This document shows, piece by piece, positions 25,341 to 33,506 of a stretch of 64,000 bases of DNA. Where the stretch lies: assembly GCA_030524525.1 (NCBI GenBank), contig JAUNGI010000001.1:110851-174850 (forward strand). Reading direction: 5' to 3'. How positions within the stretch are numbered: position 1 is the stretch's first letter; every line of letters starts with the position of its first letter. The notes beneath the pieces are model-generated. The model was not told the DNA's origin. It did not search any database and saw nothing but the letters and a program-made list of their open reading frames with translations. The position numbers and the translations under genes are program-made. Origin of the DNA: Lachnospiraceae bacterium (GTDB lineage: Bacteria; Bacillota; Clostridia; Lachnospirales; Lachnospiraceae).

Positions 25341-25631
25341 TTATTCTTTTTCCGGATTCTTATCCCCGAACGGATTTCCGTATACTTCTGCCTCCGGCTG
25401 CTCTTCCTCCGTTGCCGTGCCGCCGCAGACAACGCATTCCACCGTATCGCCTTCCTCATGTTCCTCAAGGGAAACAAAGGTGGTTCCGCACTCCGTGCAG
25501 GTGTAATATGTGCCGACCCGCAGCTGCTCGTTTGCAGAAATCGTTTCTTCCGAAGCGGACGCCTGCAGGGGGCCAGCAACGGCAAAGAAGCCTACCACGC
25601 AGGCGAAAGCCGTGCATAACATTTTCTTCAT
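25341..25631 (-). CDS. Small secreted zinc-ribbon protein
   Basis: A 96-aa protein with a Sec signal peptide (MKKMLCTAFACVVGFFAVAG, cleavage near QASA). The short exported domain has two CxxC knuckles, CTEC and CVVC, 22 residues apart, consistent with a structural zinc site, and an acidic tail. The ATG at 25631 follows GGAGG by 9 nt; the longer frame has no such support. It has its own promoter (25696-25724) preceded by the palindrome GCACAAAATGTGC, which also precedes the divergent regulator. It may be a target of that regulator or a source of its signal; both are inference. No known family recognised. Confidence 0.8.
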   Translation of the reverse strand: MKKMLCTAFACVVGFFAVAGPLQASASEETISANEQLRVGTYYTCTECGTTFVSLEEHEEGDTVECVVCGGTATEEEQPEAEVYGNPFGDKNPEKE

Positions 25632-25695
25632 GTCATTCTTCCTCCGTAACTTTATAGATTTTTCAAAAAGCATTTTCCGGAAAGCTTTCGGCTAT

Positions 25696-25724
25696 ATCGT
25701 AACAGAAAAGGAACGACACCGCAA
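25696..25724 (-). promoter_or_regulatory. Promoter of the small secreted protein gene
   Basis: On the minus strand: -35 TTGCGG (25724-25719), 17-nt spacer, -10 TACGAT (25701-25696). Confidence 0.65.
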
Positions 25725-25736
25725 GTGAAGGAGTTT

Positions 25737-25749
25737 GCACATTTTGTGC
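25737..25749. promoter_or_regulatory. Second copy of the palindromic motif, candidate operator
   Basis: GCACATTTTGTGC on plus equals GCACAAAATGTGC on minus, sharing 16 bases with the copy at 23270. It is embedded in a longer inverted repeat (25727-25740 with 25746-25759), so it could also form an RNA hairpin after tex, but no T-run follows on the minus strand. It is centred about 54 bp upstream of the predicted start of the small-protein transcript. Confidence 0.5.
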
Positions 25750-25769
25750 AAACTTCTTCCTTTTTCTTC

Positions 25770-27917
25770 TTATTTCCCGCGCTTCATCGTCAGCTGGATC
25801 CGCTTTTTTTGCAAATCGACCGACAGCACCGTTACCTCCACCACGTCGCCCACGCGAACGACCTCCAGCGGATGCTTGACAAACCGGTCGGACAGCTCGC
25901 TGATATGCACCAGCCCGTCCTGATGCACGCCGATATCGACAAAAACGCCGAAATCAATCACGTTTCGCACGGTTCCCTTTAAGCGCATCCCCGGCTTCAA
26001 ATCCTTCATCTCCAAAACGTCGCTTCGCAGAACCGGCTGGGGCATCTCCTCCCTCGGATCGCGGGACGGCTTTTCCAGCTCCGCCAAAATGTCGCGCAGC
26101 GTGATTTCTCCGACGGAAAGCTGCCGGGAAAGTCCCTTCATATCATGGATGCGGCTCCGAATGCCCTTGGCTCCGCCGGCGGCAAGATCGGCGTCCGAAT
26201 AGCCCATGCGGGCGAGCAGCGCCTTGGCGGCGTCGTAGCTCTCCGGATGCACGCTCGTTGCGTCAAGCGGCTCGGTGCCGCCGTAAATGCGCAAAAAGCC
26301 CGCGCACTGCTCAAACGCCTTCGGACCGAGCTTCGCCACCTTCAAAAGCTCCTTCCGGCTTTGAAAGCGGCCGTTTGCCTCCCGATAGGCGACGATGCTT
26401 TTGGCAAGCGTCTTGCTGACGCCGGATATGTATTCCAACAGCGGCGCCGACGCCGTGTTCAGATCGACGCCCACTCGATTTACGCAGTCCTCCACAACCC
26501 CCGACAGGCTTTCCCCAAGCTTTTTCTGGTTCATATCGTGCTGATACTGCCCCACGCCGATCGCCTTCGGGTCGATCTTGACCAGCTCCGAAAGGGGGTC
26601 CTGCAATCTTCTGGCAATGGAAGCCGCGCTGCGCTGCCCCACGTCAAAATTCGGGAATTCCTCCGAAGCAAGCTTGCTTGCCGAATAGACGCTGGCTCCG
26701 GCTTCGCTGACGATGACATACGCCACCTTCTGCGGGATCTCCTTCAAAAGCTCCACGATCACCTGCTCCGACTCGCGGGACGCGGTTCCGTTTCCCAGAG
26801 AGATCAGCTCGACGCCGTACTGCGCGATCAGCCGCTTCAAAACGCTTTTGGCTTCCGTCACCTTGTTCTGCGGCGCAGTCGGATAGATCACGACCGTATG
26901 CAGCACCTTGCCGGTCGGATCGACGACCGCCAGCTTACAGCCGGTACGAAACGCCGGGTCCCAGCCAAGCACGGTTTTTCCGGCAATGGGCGGCTGCATC
27001 AGCAGCTGTTCCAGATTTTTGCCGAATACCTTAACGGCTCCGTCCTCCGCCGCCTCGGTCAACTCGCTGCGGAGCTCCCGCTCGATCGACGGCGCGATCA
27101 GCCGCTGATAGGCGTCGGCGATCGTTTCTTTCAAATATTCGGTCGTATTCGGGTTTTCGCGAACGATCACCTTCTTCTCCAGATAGCTTCGTATCTTCTC
27201 CACCGGAGCCAAGATCCGGACGGCGAGAACCTTTTCCTTTTCGCCGCGGTTGACGGCAAGCACCCGGTAGCCGGTCAGCTTTGCAATCGGCTGCTCGAAA
27301 TGATAATAGGTCTCATAGACCGGATTCTCCGCCCCTTCCTTTACCTCGGAGGTCAGCGTTCCCTCACGATTCGTCAGCCGACGGATATAGGTCCGATATT
27401 CCGCCTCGTCGGAAATGCGCTCCGCAATAATATCCATCGCGCCCCGAAGCGCGGATTGCACGTCGCACACGCCCTTCTCCTCGGAAAGAAACGCCTCCGC
27501 CTCCTCCTGCATCGACCGCTTTGTCATTTGCAGCAGCAAAATATTTGCCAGACCTTCCAGCCCCTTTTCCTTCGCGTCGGTGGCACGCGTCCGGCGCTTC
27601 GGCCGATACGGACGGTACAGATCCTCCACCGCCACCATCGTTTCCGCCGCCAAGATCTGTCTGCGCAGCTCCTCGGTCAGCTTCCCCTGCTCGTCGATCG
27701 TGGCAAGCACCTGCTCCTTCTTTTCCTCCAGATTTCTCAGATAAGCCAGCCGCTCGCCCAAGCTCCGGAGCTGTTCGTCGTTGAGCTGCCCCGTCGCCTC
27801 TTTCCGGTAGCGGGCAATAAACGGGATCGTATTGCCCTCGTCGATCAGCTTTACGGCGGCTTCCGTCTGCCACGGCTGCACGCCAAGCTCCTTTGCGATT
27901 ACCGCAGAAATATTCAT
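25770..27917 (-). CDS. tex: RNA-binding S1 protein Tex
   Basis: Tex family protein (715 aa), a nucleic-acid-binding factor linked to transcription and homologous to eukaryotic Spt6. Order: N-terminal helical Tex domain, YqgF/RNase H-like domain (ILGWDPAFRTGCKLAVVD-like region near 320), helix-hairpin-helix region (VNTAS-type LNTASAPLLEYISGVSKTLA and LGPKAFEQCAGFLRI), and a C-terminal S1 domain (GTVRNVIDFGVFVDIGVHQDGLVHISEL). It follows ispF by 14 nt and is probably in an operon with the chorismate mutase and ispF. A 680-aa frame on the other strand is a shadow. Confidence 0.95.
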   Translation of the reverse strand: MNISAVIAKELGVQPWQTEAAVKLIDEGNTIPFIARYRKEATGQLNDEQLRSLGERLAYLRNLEEKKEQVLATIDEQGKLTEELRRQILAAETMVAVEDLYRPYRPKRRTRATDAKEKGLEGLANILLLQMTKRSMQEEAEAFLSEEKGVCDVQSALRGAMDIIAERISDEAEYRTYIRRLTNREGTLTSEVKEGAENPVYETYYHFEQPIAKLTGYRVLAVNRGEKEKVLAVRILAPVEKIRSYLEKKVIVRENPNTTEYLKETIADAYQRLIAPSIERELRSELTEAAEDGAVKVFGKNLEQLLMQPPIAGKTVLGWDPAFRTGCKLAVVDPTGKVLHTVVIYPTAPQNKVTEAKSVLKRLIAQYGVELISLGNGTASRESEQVIVELLKEIPQKVAYVIVSEAGASVYSASKLASEEFPNFDVGQRSAASIARRLQDPLSELVKIDPKAIGVGQYQHDMNQKKLGESLSGVVEDCVNRVGVDLNTASAPLLEYISGVSKTLAKSIVAYREANGRFQSRKELLKVAKLGPKAFEQCAGFLRIYGGTEPLDATSVHPESYDAAKALLARMGYSDADLAAGGAKGIRSRIHDMKGLSRQLSVGEITLRDILAELEKPSRDPREEMPQPVLRSDVLEMKDLKPGMRLKGTVRNVIDFGVFVDIGVHQDGLVHISELSDRFVKHPLEVVRVGDVVEVTVLSVDLQKKRIQLTMKRGK

Positions 27918-27931
27918 TCGCCTTTCTCCTC

Positions 27932-28453
27932 CTATCGCCCGCAGCAGCCTCCGCAGCTTCCCGCCGTCTCGCTGCCGCTGCGCAGCGATTCGATCAGGCA
28001 GACCGCCTGTACCGCGATCCCCTCTCCGGAACCGGTAAAGCCAAGCCCTTCCTCGGTCGTCGCCTTTACGCTGACCTGCGACGGCTCCAGCCCCAGAACC
28101 CGGGCAATATTTTCCCGCATCTGCGGCAGATACGCCGCCAGCTTCGGCCGCTGGGCGATCACCGTGGCGTCGATATTTTCCACATAATAAAGCTCCGCTT
28201 CCAGCAGCTCCCGCACCCGCGCCAGCAGCGCCAGACTGTCGGCGTCCTTATATGCCGCGTCCGTGTCCGGAAAATGCTTTCCGATATCTCCGAGCGCCGC
28301 GGCTCCAAGCAGCGCGTCCATCACGGCGTGCGTCAGAACATCCGCGTCGGAATGCCCCAGCAGCCCCTTTTCATACGGGACGGTCACGCCGCCCAAAATC
28401 AATTTCCGCCCCTCCACCAAACGGTGAACGTCATAGCCCGTTCCAATCCTCAT
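27932..28453 (-). CDS. ispF: 2-C-methyl-D-erythritol 2,4-cyclodiphosphate synthase
   Basis: Fifth step of the MEP isoprenoid pathway. The metal ligands Asp8, His10 and His42 ([10 protein letters not shown] and DADVLTHAV) and the C-terminal [17 protein letters not shown] motif are all present. The 173-aa protein is some 15 residues longer than usual: it ends in a Ser/Gly/Cys-rich tail, SCGGCCGR, that is not part of the fold and might bind metal. The start lies 1 nt after the chorismate mutase stop codon, so translation is coupled. Other MEP genes are not in this window. Confidence 0.96.
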   Translation of the reverse strand: MRIGTGYDVHRLVEGRKLILGGVTVPYEKGLLGHSDADVLTHAVMDALLGAAALGDIGKHFPDTDAAYKDADSLALLARVRELLEAELYYVENIDATVIAQRPKLAAYLPQMRENIARVLGLEPSQVSVKATTEEGLGFTGSGEGIAVQAVCLIESLRSGSETAGSCGGCCGR

Positions 28454-28454
28454 A

Positions 28455-28721
28455 TTATCCCACAATCTCCATCTGCTTTTTTTTGCTCTCCACCAAGATC
28501 GTTTCGTAGACCGCCAAGACAGCCTCCCGATAAGCGTCGCCCGCAAGCATTTCGACCCGGTGCAGAAGCGACTGCTCACGCTCGGCGTCGTACACCGGAA
28601 CGCCGTTCGCCCTTTTGTAAGCCGCCACATCGACGGAAAGATACATTCTCTGCACCAAAAGCTCCACAAGCTTTCCGTCGATCTCGTTGATCTCTTTTCT
28701 GCACTCCTCTAAGTTTTTCAT
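28455..28721 (-). CDS. Chorismate mutase, AroQ type
   Basis: A stand-alone 88-aa helical chorismate mutase that converts chorismate to prephenate for Phe and Tyr. The family pattern is clear: [47 protein letters not shown], with the Arg, Lys and Glu residues of the active site. The ATG at 28721 follows GGAGG by 5 nt; a longer frame would run into the tRNA-Met terminator. First gene of the ispF-tex operon. No prephenate dehydratase is nearby. Confidence 0.9.
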   Translation of the reverse strand: MKNLEECRKEINEIDGKLVELLVQRMYLSVDVAAYKRANGVPVYDAEREQSLLHRVEMLAGDAYREAVLAVYETILVESKKKQMEIVG

Positions 28722-28744
28722 AAACTCCTCCATTATGTATTGTA

Positions 28745-28779
28745 GAAACAAAGAAGCCCCGCAGACCTTCCTGCGGGGC
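28745..28779 (-). terminator. Terminator after tRNA-Met
   Basis: A 9-bp GC-rich stem (GCCCCGCAG at 28756-28764 with 28771-28779) is followed by CTTCTTTGTTT on the minus strand. The T-run is imperfect, so some readthrough into the chorismate mutase operon is likely; I found no separate promoter for that operon. Confidence 0.75.
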
Positions 28780-28788
28780 AACCCGGAT

Positions 28789-28861
28789 AGCGAAGGGGGG
28801 ACTTGAACCCTCGACACCACGGGTATGAACCGTGTGCTCTAGCCAGCTGAGCTACTTCGCC
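28789..28861 (-). tRNA. tRNA-Met (anticodon CAU, elongator type)
   Basis: A 73-nt cloverleaf: acceptor GGCGAAG with CTTCGCT (G1-U72 wobble), anticodon loop TTCATAC, variable loop GTGTC, T-loop TTCAAGT. It lacks the C1-A72 mismatch and GGG/CCC anticodon stem of initiators, and the CTCATAA loop of tRNA-Ile2. No CCA encoded. Confidence 0.94.
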
Positions 28862-28902
28862 AAATACTGCCAATTTCCGTTTCCGGAAACCGTACGCTCC
28901 TC

Positions 28903-28931
28903 ATTATATGCAGGATGCATCCATTTGTCAA
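28903..28931 (-). promoter_or_regulatory. tRNA-Met promoter
   Basis: On the minus strand: perfect -35 TTGACA (28931-28926), 17-nt spacer, perfect -10 TATAAT (28908-28903). The spacer contains the 10-bp palindrome GGATGCATCC. Confidence 0.92.
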
Positions 28932-28993
28932 GAAATAATTCAATTTTTTTCCGGAATCGGAGCGTTTTTTTGTCCTATCGGGCAAACCTTCCT

Positions 28994-29407
28994 TTACAGA
29001 TCAAAAGAAAGCGGAAGCAGCTCCCGCAAAAGATAGCTTTCCGGCTCCTGCTGCCCGTCGCCGAGAAAGATCCGGAAGCCTTCCGGATCTCCCCACTCGG
29101 AAAGGAACTGCCGGCAGATCCCGCACGGCGTGCAGCGCTTTTGAAGACTTTCCCTTCCGCCCACAACGGCGATCGCAAGAAATTCCCGCTCGCCCTCGCT
29201 GACCGCCTTCACGGCGGCTGTCCGCTCCGCGCAGACGGTGGCGCCAAAGGACGCGTTTTCCACATTGCAGCCCCGGTAAACCTTGCCGCCGGCCGTCAGA
29301 AGCGCGGCTCCCACGGCAAAGCCGGAATAGGGCGAATAGCTCTGCTCTCTGGCAAGCTTCGCCTCCTCGATCAGCTGTTTCCCGATCTGCCCCCAATCCA
29401 TTTCCAT
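28994..29407 (-). CDS. cdd: Cytidine deaminase
   Basis: Zinc enzyme of pyrimidine salvage that converts cytidine and deoxycytidine to uridine and deoxyuridine. The 137-aa protein has the zinc and catalytic residues Cys59 and Glu61 in CAERTA and Cys95/Cys98 in PCGICRQ. It starts 9 nt after the spore germination gene, with AGGAGG 5 nt before the ATG. Downstream (28952-28985) is a stretch, GGAGCGTTTTTTTGTCCTAT, that resembles the tail of the intergenic repeat at 112-460. Confidence 0.96.
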   Translation of the reverse strand: MEMDWGQIGKQLIEEAKLAREQSYSPYSGFAVGAALLTAGGKVYRGCNVENASFGATVCAERTAAVKAVSEGEREFLAIAVVGGRESLQKRCTPCGICRQFLSEWGDPEGFRIFLGDGQQEPESYLLRELLPLSFDL

Positions 29408-29416
29408 CGTTGCCTC

Positions 29417-30823
29417 CTAATTCTTTTCTTTTGTCCGAATATTCACGCGAAAGAGCTGCCGCATGATCTTCCGCACGCCCATCGGCTCGTTCGGATAGAG
29501 ATAGCTTTTTCCCGCCACGTTTTTATTGAGCGCAAAGCACACAAGGATCGCCAGCACACCCGCGCCGAAGCCCCAGATACCGAACCAGTGCGTCACAAGC
29601 AGCAGAAATACGCGCATAAATTTCAGGGCGTATCCAAGCTCAAAGCTGGACTGCGAGTAGTTTGCAAGAGCGACGAACGCCATATACAGCATCGCCTCGG
29701 CATTGAACCACCCGCTTGAAACCGCAAATTCCCCGATCACAAGACCGGTGATGACGCTGAGGGGCGTACTCAGGGTGTTCGGCGTATTGAGCGAGGCAAG
29801 CTTCATACCGTCGATGGCAAACTCCAAGATCAGAAACTGCACGACCATCGGCACATTCTGCGTCTCCTTCGGCAGCGTGAACAAGAGCGCATCCGGAACG
29901 ACGTCCGCATAACGCACCAGAAGCAGATAAACCGGCGAGACAAAAAGCGCCAGCAACGTGATCACGATGCGGGACCACCGAAGATAGGTGCCGGTAATCG
30001 GCGGGAAATAATAATCGTCCGTATCCTCTATCACGTCAAAAATCGTATTGGGAATAATCATTGCAGACGGCGAATTGTCTACCAACAGAATGATGTTCCC
30101 TTCCAAAAGGGAAGCCGCCGCCGTATCGGGACGCTCCGAGTATTTGAATTTCGGCAGAGGGTTGAACCAGCTTCCCCGGTAGATACACTCCGCCAGACTT
30201 TCCACATTCATCGTAAGCGAATCGACTTTGATATCGCGGATGCACTGCTTGATCTTTTCCAGATATTGTTTGTTCACGCGCCCCTGCATATAACCGACCG
30301 CCACGTCGGTCTGGGAGGAGGTGCCGGCCTGCATCAGCTCAAATCGCAGCTCGGGACTGCGGATGCGCCGCCGGATCAGCGCGGAATTGAATACGATCGT
30401 TTCCACAAAGCCGTCGCGGGAGCCTCGCAGCACCTTGTCCTTGGCAGGCTCGTCCACGCTTCGCGCCGGGTACTCCCGGCAGTCGATCAGAATGGCGTCG
30501 TCAAAGCCCTCCACGAGCAGACAGGTCATTCCGGAAAAGGTCAGAAGCAACGCCTTTTCCCAGTCTCCGGTCACGATCGTCTCGTTAAAGGGTACCGACC
30601 GTTCCACAAACGCCTTGGCGTCCGCCGCGATCTCATCGTCCTTCAAGCCGATAAAAAACTGTATGATCCGCTGCAGCACCGCGCCGTCGGTAAAACCGTC
30701 GATACAGAAGGTCGCCGCATCCCGGCTGCCGATCCGTATTTTCCGAAAAACCACGTCAAAATTCGCGGGCACGCCCAGCGCCTCGCTCATTTGCCGGATC
30801 CGCTTTTCCAAATCCCTGTTCAT
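29417..30823 (-). CDS. spoVAF: Spore germination protein, GerA/SpoVAF type
   Basis: Membrane protein of the GerA A-subunit family, 468 aa. The N-terminal soluble half (about 1-275) contains FNSALIRRRIRSPELRFELMQAGTSSQTDVAVGYM and GNIILLVDNSPSAMIIP, and the C-terminal half has about five membrane segments. The relatively short N-terminal domain fits SpoVAF better than GerAA. No spoVA, GerB or GerC genes are adjacent; instead it sits between an MBL lipoprotein and cdd. Expression in the forespore is expected for the family, but I could not read a convincing sigma-G promoter. Confidence 0.85.
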   Translation of the reverse strand: MNRDLEKRIRQMSEALGVPANFDVVFRKIRIGSRDAATFCIDGFTDGAVLQRIIQFFIGLKDDEIAADAKAFVERSVPFNETIVTGDWEKALLLTFSGMTCLLVEGFDDAILIDCREYPARSVDEPAKDKVLRGSRDGFVETIVFNSALIRRRIRSPELRFELMQAGTSSQTDVAVGYMQGRVNKQYLEKIKQCIRDIKVDSLTMNVESLAECIYRGSWFNPLPKFKYSERPDTAAASLLEGNIILLVDNSPSAMIIPNTIFDVIEDTDDYYFPPITGTYLRWSRIVITLLALFVSPVYLLLVRYADVVPDALLFTLPKETQNVPMVVQFLILEFAIDGMKLASLNTPNTLSTPLSVITGLVIGEFAVSSGWFNAEAMLYMAFVALANYSQSSFELGYALKFMRVFLLLVTHWFGIWGFGAGVLAILVCFALNKNVAGKSYLYPNEPMGVRKIMRQLFRVNIRTKEKN

Positions 30824-30888
30824 GTCCTTGCCTCCACGAATTGTTTTCCTACTTTCTTCGTGGACAGTATTTCATGAATTTCGGTAAA

Positions 30889-31764
30889 TTATTCCGATTC
30901 CCGCAGGGTAAGCTCGGTTCCGTCGGTATCAAAAACAATCGTCCCCAAAAGATCGGTCCGAAGGATCTCGATCCCCAGCTCCGTCAGATTGGAAAGCACC
31001 GCCTCGTCCGGCGTTCCTTCCTCGTCCTCGCCTACAATGTCGCCGCAGCTGATAACCGCGTAGAGCGGAGCCACAGCCTTCAAAAACTTCTTCTTGCTGG
31101 CGTCGTCCTTGCCGTGATGCCCGACCTTCAGAACGTCGCAGACCTTCGCCAGCCCGTTTTCCCGCATCTCCTTCTCCGTCGTGGACAGCGCGTCGCCCAT
31201 GAGAAGAAAGCTGCGATTTCCGTAAAAATACTGCAAAACCAGCGAGGAATCGTTGTCCGAATCTTCCGCAAGAGCCTCCTCTCCGGGAGCAAGCACCGTA
31301 AAGCTGCCCTTCCCGAAGGCAAAGCTGCTTCCGACCTCCGGAACCGTCACCGCGACCGAACGCTTCTGCGCCGCCTCCGCCATTGCATTATATTCCGCAG
31401 AGGCTTCCTTTCTCGGCGAGATCAACAGCTGCTCCACCGCAAAATTTTCCAGCACCTCCGCCATGCCCCCGACATGATCCTTATCGCCGTGCGTCAGCAC
31501 GAGATAGCGCAGCTTCGTCACGCCCTGCGCCTTCAAATAAGCGACCACCTGCGACGCGTTGGCGGCGTAACCCGCATCGACAAGCATGGCCTCGCCGTCC
31601 GCCAGAAGCAGGATCGCATCCGCCTTGCCGCAGGAAAGGAAATGCACGCTGCAATTCTCCGGCTGCGCGAACTCCGCCTTCGTTTCCGGCTGCTCGTCCT
31701 CCTGACAGCCGACAAGCCCAAACAGGCAGGCAAGCAGCAGGACATATCCCAAAAATCGTTTCAT
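30889..31764 (-). CDS. Metallo-beta-lactamase fold lipoprotein (ComEC C-terminal type)
   Basis: A 291-aa exported hydrolase. The signal peptide ends in the lipobox LVGC. The MBL motif LVLTHGDKDHVGG carries the metal ligands, with FLLMGDALS and VLKVGHHGKDD further on. The fold is that of the C-terminal domain of ComEC and of stand-alone 'competence protein-like' hydrolases. No ComEC membrane part is present, so it is not ComEC itself. Substrate unknown; a phosphodiester is a fair guess from the family. It lies 49 nt after sufB. Confidence 0.88.
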   Translation of the reverse strand: MKRFLGYVLLLACLFGLVGCQEDEQPETKAEFAQPENCSVHFLSCGKADAILLLADGEAMLVDAGYAANASQVVAYLKAQGVTKLRYLVLTHGDKDHVGGMAEVLENFAVEQLLISPRKEASAEYNAMAEAAQKRSVAVTVPEVGSSFAFGKGSFTVLAPGEEALAEDSDNDSSLVLQYFYGNRSFLLMGDALSTTEKEMRENGLAKVCDVLKVGHHGKDDASKKKFLKAVAPLYAVISCGDIVGEDEEGTPDEAVLSNLTELGIEILRTDLLGTIVFDTDGTELTLRESE

Positions 31765-31813
31765 AACCTTCCTCCGTTTCCGGACGGCGCCGCCCTCCGG
31801 CGCTCGGCAAAGC

Positions 31814-32731
31814 CTACCGCAGAAAGCCGTTGATGATCTGCGCTTCCGCCTCCTCCTCGGTCAGTCCGAGCGTCATCAGCTTGACGATCTGCTCGCCCGC
31901 GATCTTTCCGATGGCTGCCTCATGGATCAGCGACGCCTCCAAATGATTTGCGGTCAGCATCGGCACCGCCGTAACCGAACCGTGATCCATTAAGATCGCG
32001 TCGCATTCGGTATGACCGCTGCACGCCGCGTTCCCCCGGATGGAAGACAGAAATTCCTGCTTCGACTCGTCTCTTGCGACCGAACGCGAAACCACGTCGG
32101 CGCCGCAGCCCTCTCCGTTCAGCTCCACGACAAAGTCCGTCTTTGCGTATTGTCTGCCGTGGGTCATGATCTTTTCGCGGATCACAAGCGTCGCCCCCGC
32201 TTTCAGATCGGCGCGGGTCGTACGAACCGTGGAATCCACGCCCTTGATCTGTACCGTATCCATTTCCAGCCGACCGCCCTCGTCGATATGAATGATCGTC
32301 TGCGGATTCAGGATTCGTTCGCCGGTTCCTTCTCCTGCCCCGTAATGCTTCTCCACATAGCGCACCTTCGCGTTCTTCCCGACAAAAAACGTGTGGATCC
32401 CGTCATGCTCGGACTTTTTGTCGCCGCCGTTGTGGATGCCGCAGCCTGCGACGATCGTCACATCCGAATCCTCTCCGATAAAGAAGTCGTTGTATACGCA
32501 TTCCTCCAAACCGGACTGACTCAGCACGACCGGAATATGCACGCTCTCCTTTTTCGTCCCCGGCTTAATGATGATGTCAATGCCCGGCTTATCGGTCTTT
32601 GTTACGATATCAATATGTTCCGTTACGTTTCTGCCCGCTCCCTGCCCGTTGACCCGCAGATTGTAGGCTCCCTGCGGTACCTCGTGCAGATCGGCGATCT
32701 GCAAAAGCAGTTCCTTTTGTATCTCATCCAT
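31814..32731 (-). CDS. sufB: SufB/SufD-like Fe-S scaffold protein
   Basis: Scaffold component of the SUF Fe-S cluster system. At 305 aa it is shorter than classical SufB (about 470) and corresponds mainly to the beta-helix core, as in the minimal SufCB (SMS) systems of anaerobes and archaea. Recognisable parts are the acidic/His-containing core (IHIDEGGRLEMDTVQIKGVDS) and the C-terminal SGHTECDAILMDHGSVTAVPML followed by HEAAIGKIAGEQIVKLMTLGLTEEEAEAQIINGFL. I use the ATG at 32731. It follows sufC by 14 nt; no SufD, SufS or SufU is adjacent. Confidence 0.9.
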   Translation of the reverse strand: MDEIQKELLLQIADLHEVPQGAYNLRVNGQGAGRNVTEHIDIVTKTDKPGIDIIIKPGTKKESVHIPVVLSQSGLEECVYNDFFIGEDSDVTIVAGCGIHNGGDKKSEHDGIHTFFVGKNAKVRYVEKHYGAGEGTGERILNPQTIIHIDEGGRLEMDTVQIKGVDSTVRTTRADLKAGATLVIREKIMTHGRQYAKTDFVVELNGEGCGADVVSRSVARDESKQEFLSSIRGNAACSGHTECDAILMDHGSVTAVPMLTANHLEASLIHEAAIGKIAGEQIVKLMTLGLTEEEAEAQIINGFLR

Positions 32732-32745
32732 ATTTTTCCGTTCTC

Positions 32746-33468
32746 CTATTTCTGAAATCTGCACTCCATGGAGCGGTCGAGAAGCTTCGGAAGGATCGCT
32801 TCCTTCTCGTCCGCCTCCAGCACCTTTCCGTCCGCAATCACAACAATGCGGTCGGCGATTTTCAGGATACGCTCCTGATGGGAAATAATGATGATCGATC
32901 CCTGCGGCTCCTGATGCATACGCTCGAATATGCGGATCAAATTGCTGAAGCTCCACAGATCGATCCCCGCCTCCGGCTCGTCAAATACCGAAAGCAGCGA
33001 CTTTCGCGCCAGTATGGTGGCGATCTCGATTCGCTTCAGCTCGCCGCCCGACAGACTGGCGTTGACCTCCCGGTTGATATAATCGCGGGCGCATAAGCCA
33101 ACCTCCGACAAATACTCGCAGGCGGAGGAGGTGCTGATGCGTTCGCCTGCGGCAAGCGTAATCAGGTCTTTTACGGTGATCCCCTTAAAGCGCACCGGCT
33201 GCTGAAACGCAAAGCCGATGCCAAGCTTCGCCCGTTCGGTAATTCCCAGCTCGGTAATGTCCTGCCCGTTATAAAGGATCTGTCCGCCGGTGGGACGTTC
33301 TATTCCCGCAATGATTTTGGCCAGTGTCGATTTCCCGCCTCCGTTGGGACCGGTGATCGCCACAAACTGCCGGTCTTCAATAACCAGATTGATATCTTTC
33401 AGGATTTCCTTTGTTTGATTTTTGCCTTCTTCGGGTACGGCAAAAGAAATATGCTTTAGCTCCAGCAT
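32746..33468 (-). CDS. sufC: Fe-S cluster assembly ATPase SufC
   Basis: Soluble ABC-type ATPase that partners SufB. The 240-aa protein has Walker A GPNGGGKS (40-47), the SufC-type signature LSGGELKRIEIA, Walker B LLSVFDEPEAGID and an H-loop SHQE. The ATG at 33468 lies 6 nt after GGAG. Upstream in-frame codons come from an 87-bp tandem repeat (33507-33690) and are not part of the protein. The promoter is about 300 bp upstream, giving a long leader with that repeat. Confidence 0.95.
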   Translation of the reverse strand: MLELKHISFAVPEEGKNQTKEILKDINLVIEDRQFVAITGPNGGGKSTLAKIIAGIERPTGGQILYNGQDITELGITERAKLGIGFAFQQPVRFKGITVKDLITLAAGERISTSSACEYLSEVGLCARDYINREVNASLSGGELKRIEIATILARKSLLSVFDEPEAGIDLWSFSNLIRIFERMHQEPQGSIIIISHQERILKIADRIVVIADGKVLEADEKEAILPKLLDRSMECRFQK

Positions 33469-33506
33469 AGTATTCTCCATTCTTAAAATGTGTGTTATGA
33501 GGGCCC

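Noticed and set aside
26145-28187. 680-aa frame antisense to tex and ispF
   Set aside because: A shadow frame; it shows no motifs and crosses two well-supported genes.
30889-31764. ComEC DNA-uptake channel
   Set aside because: Only the hydrolase-like domain with a lipoprotein signal is present; no channel domain.
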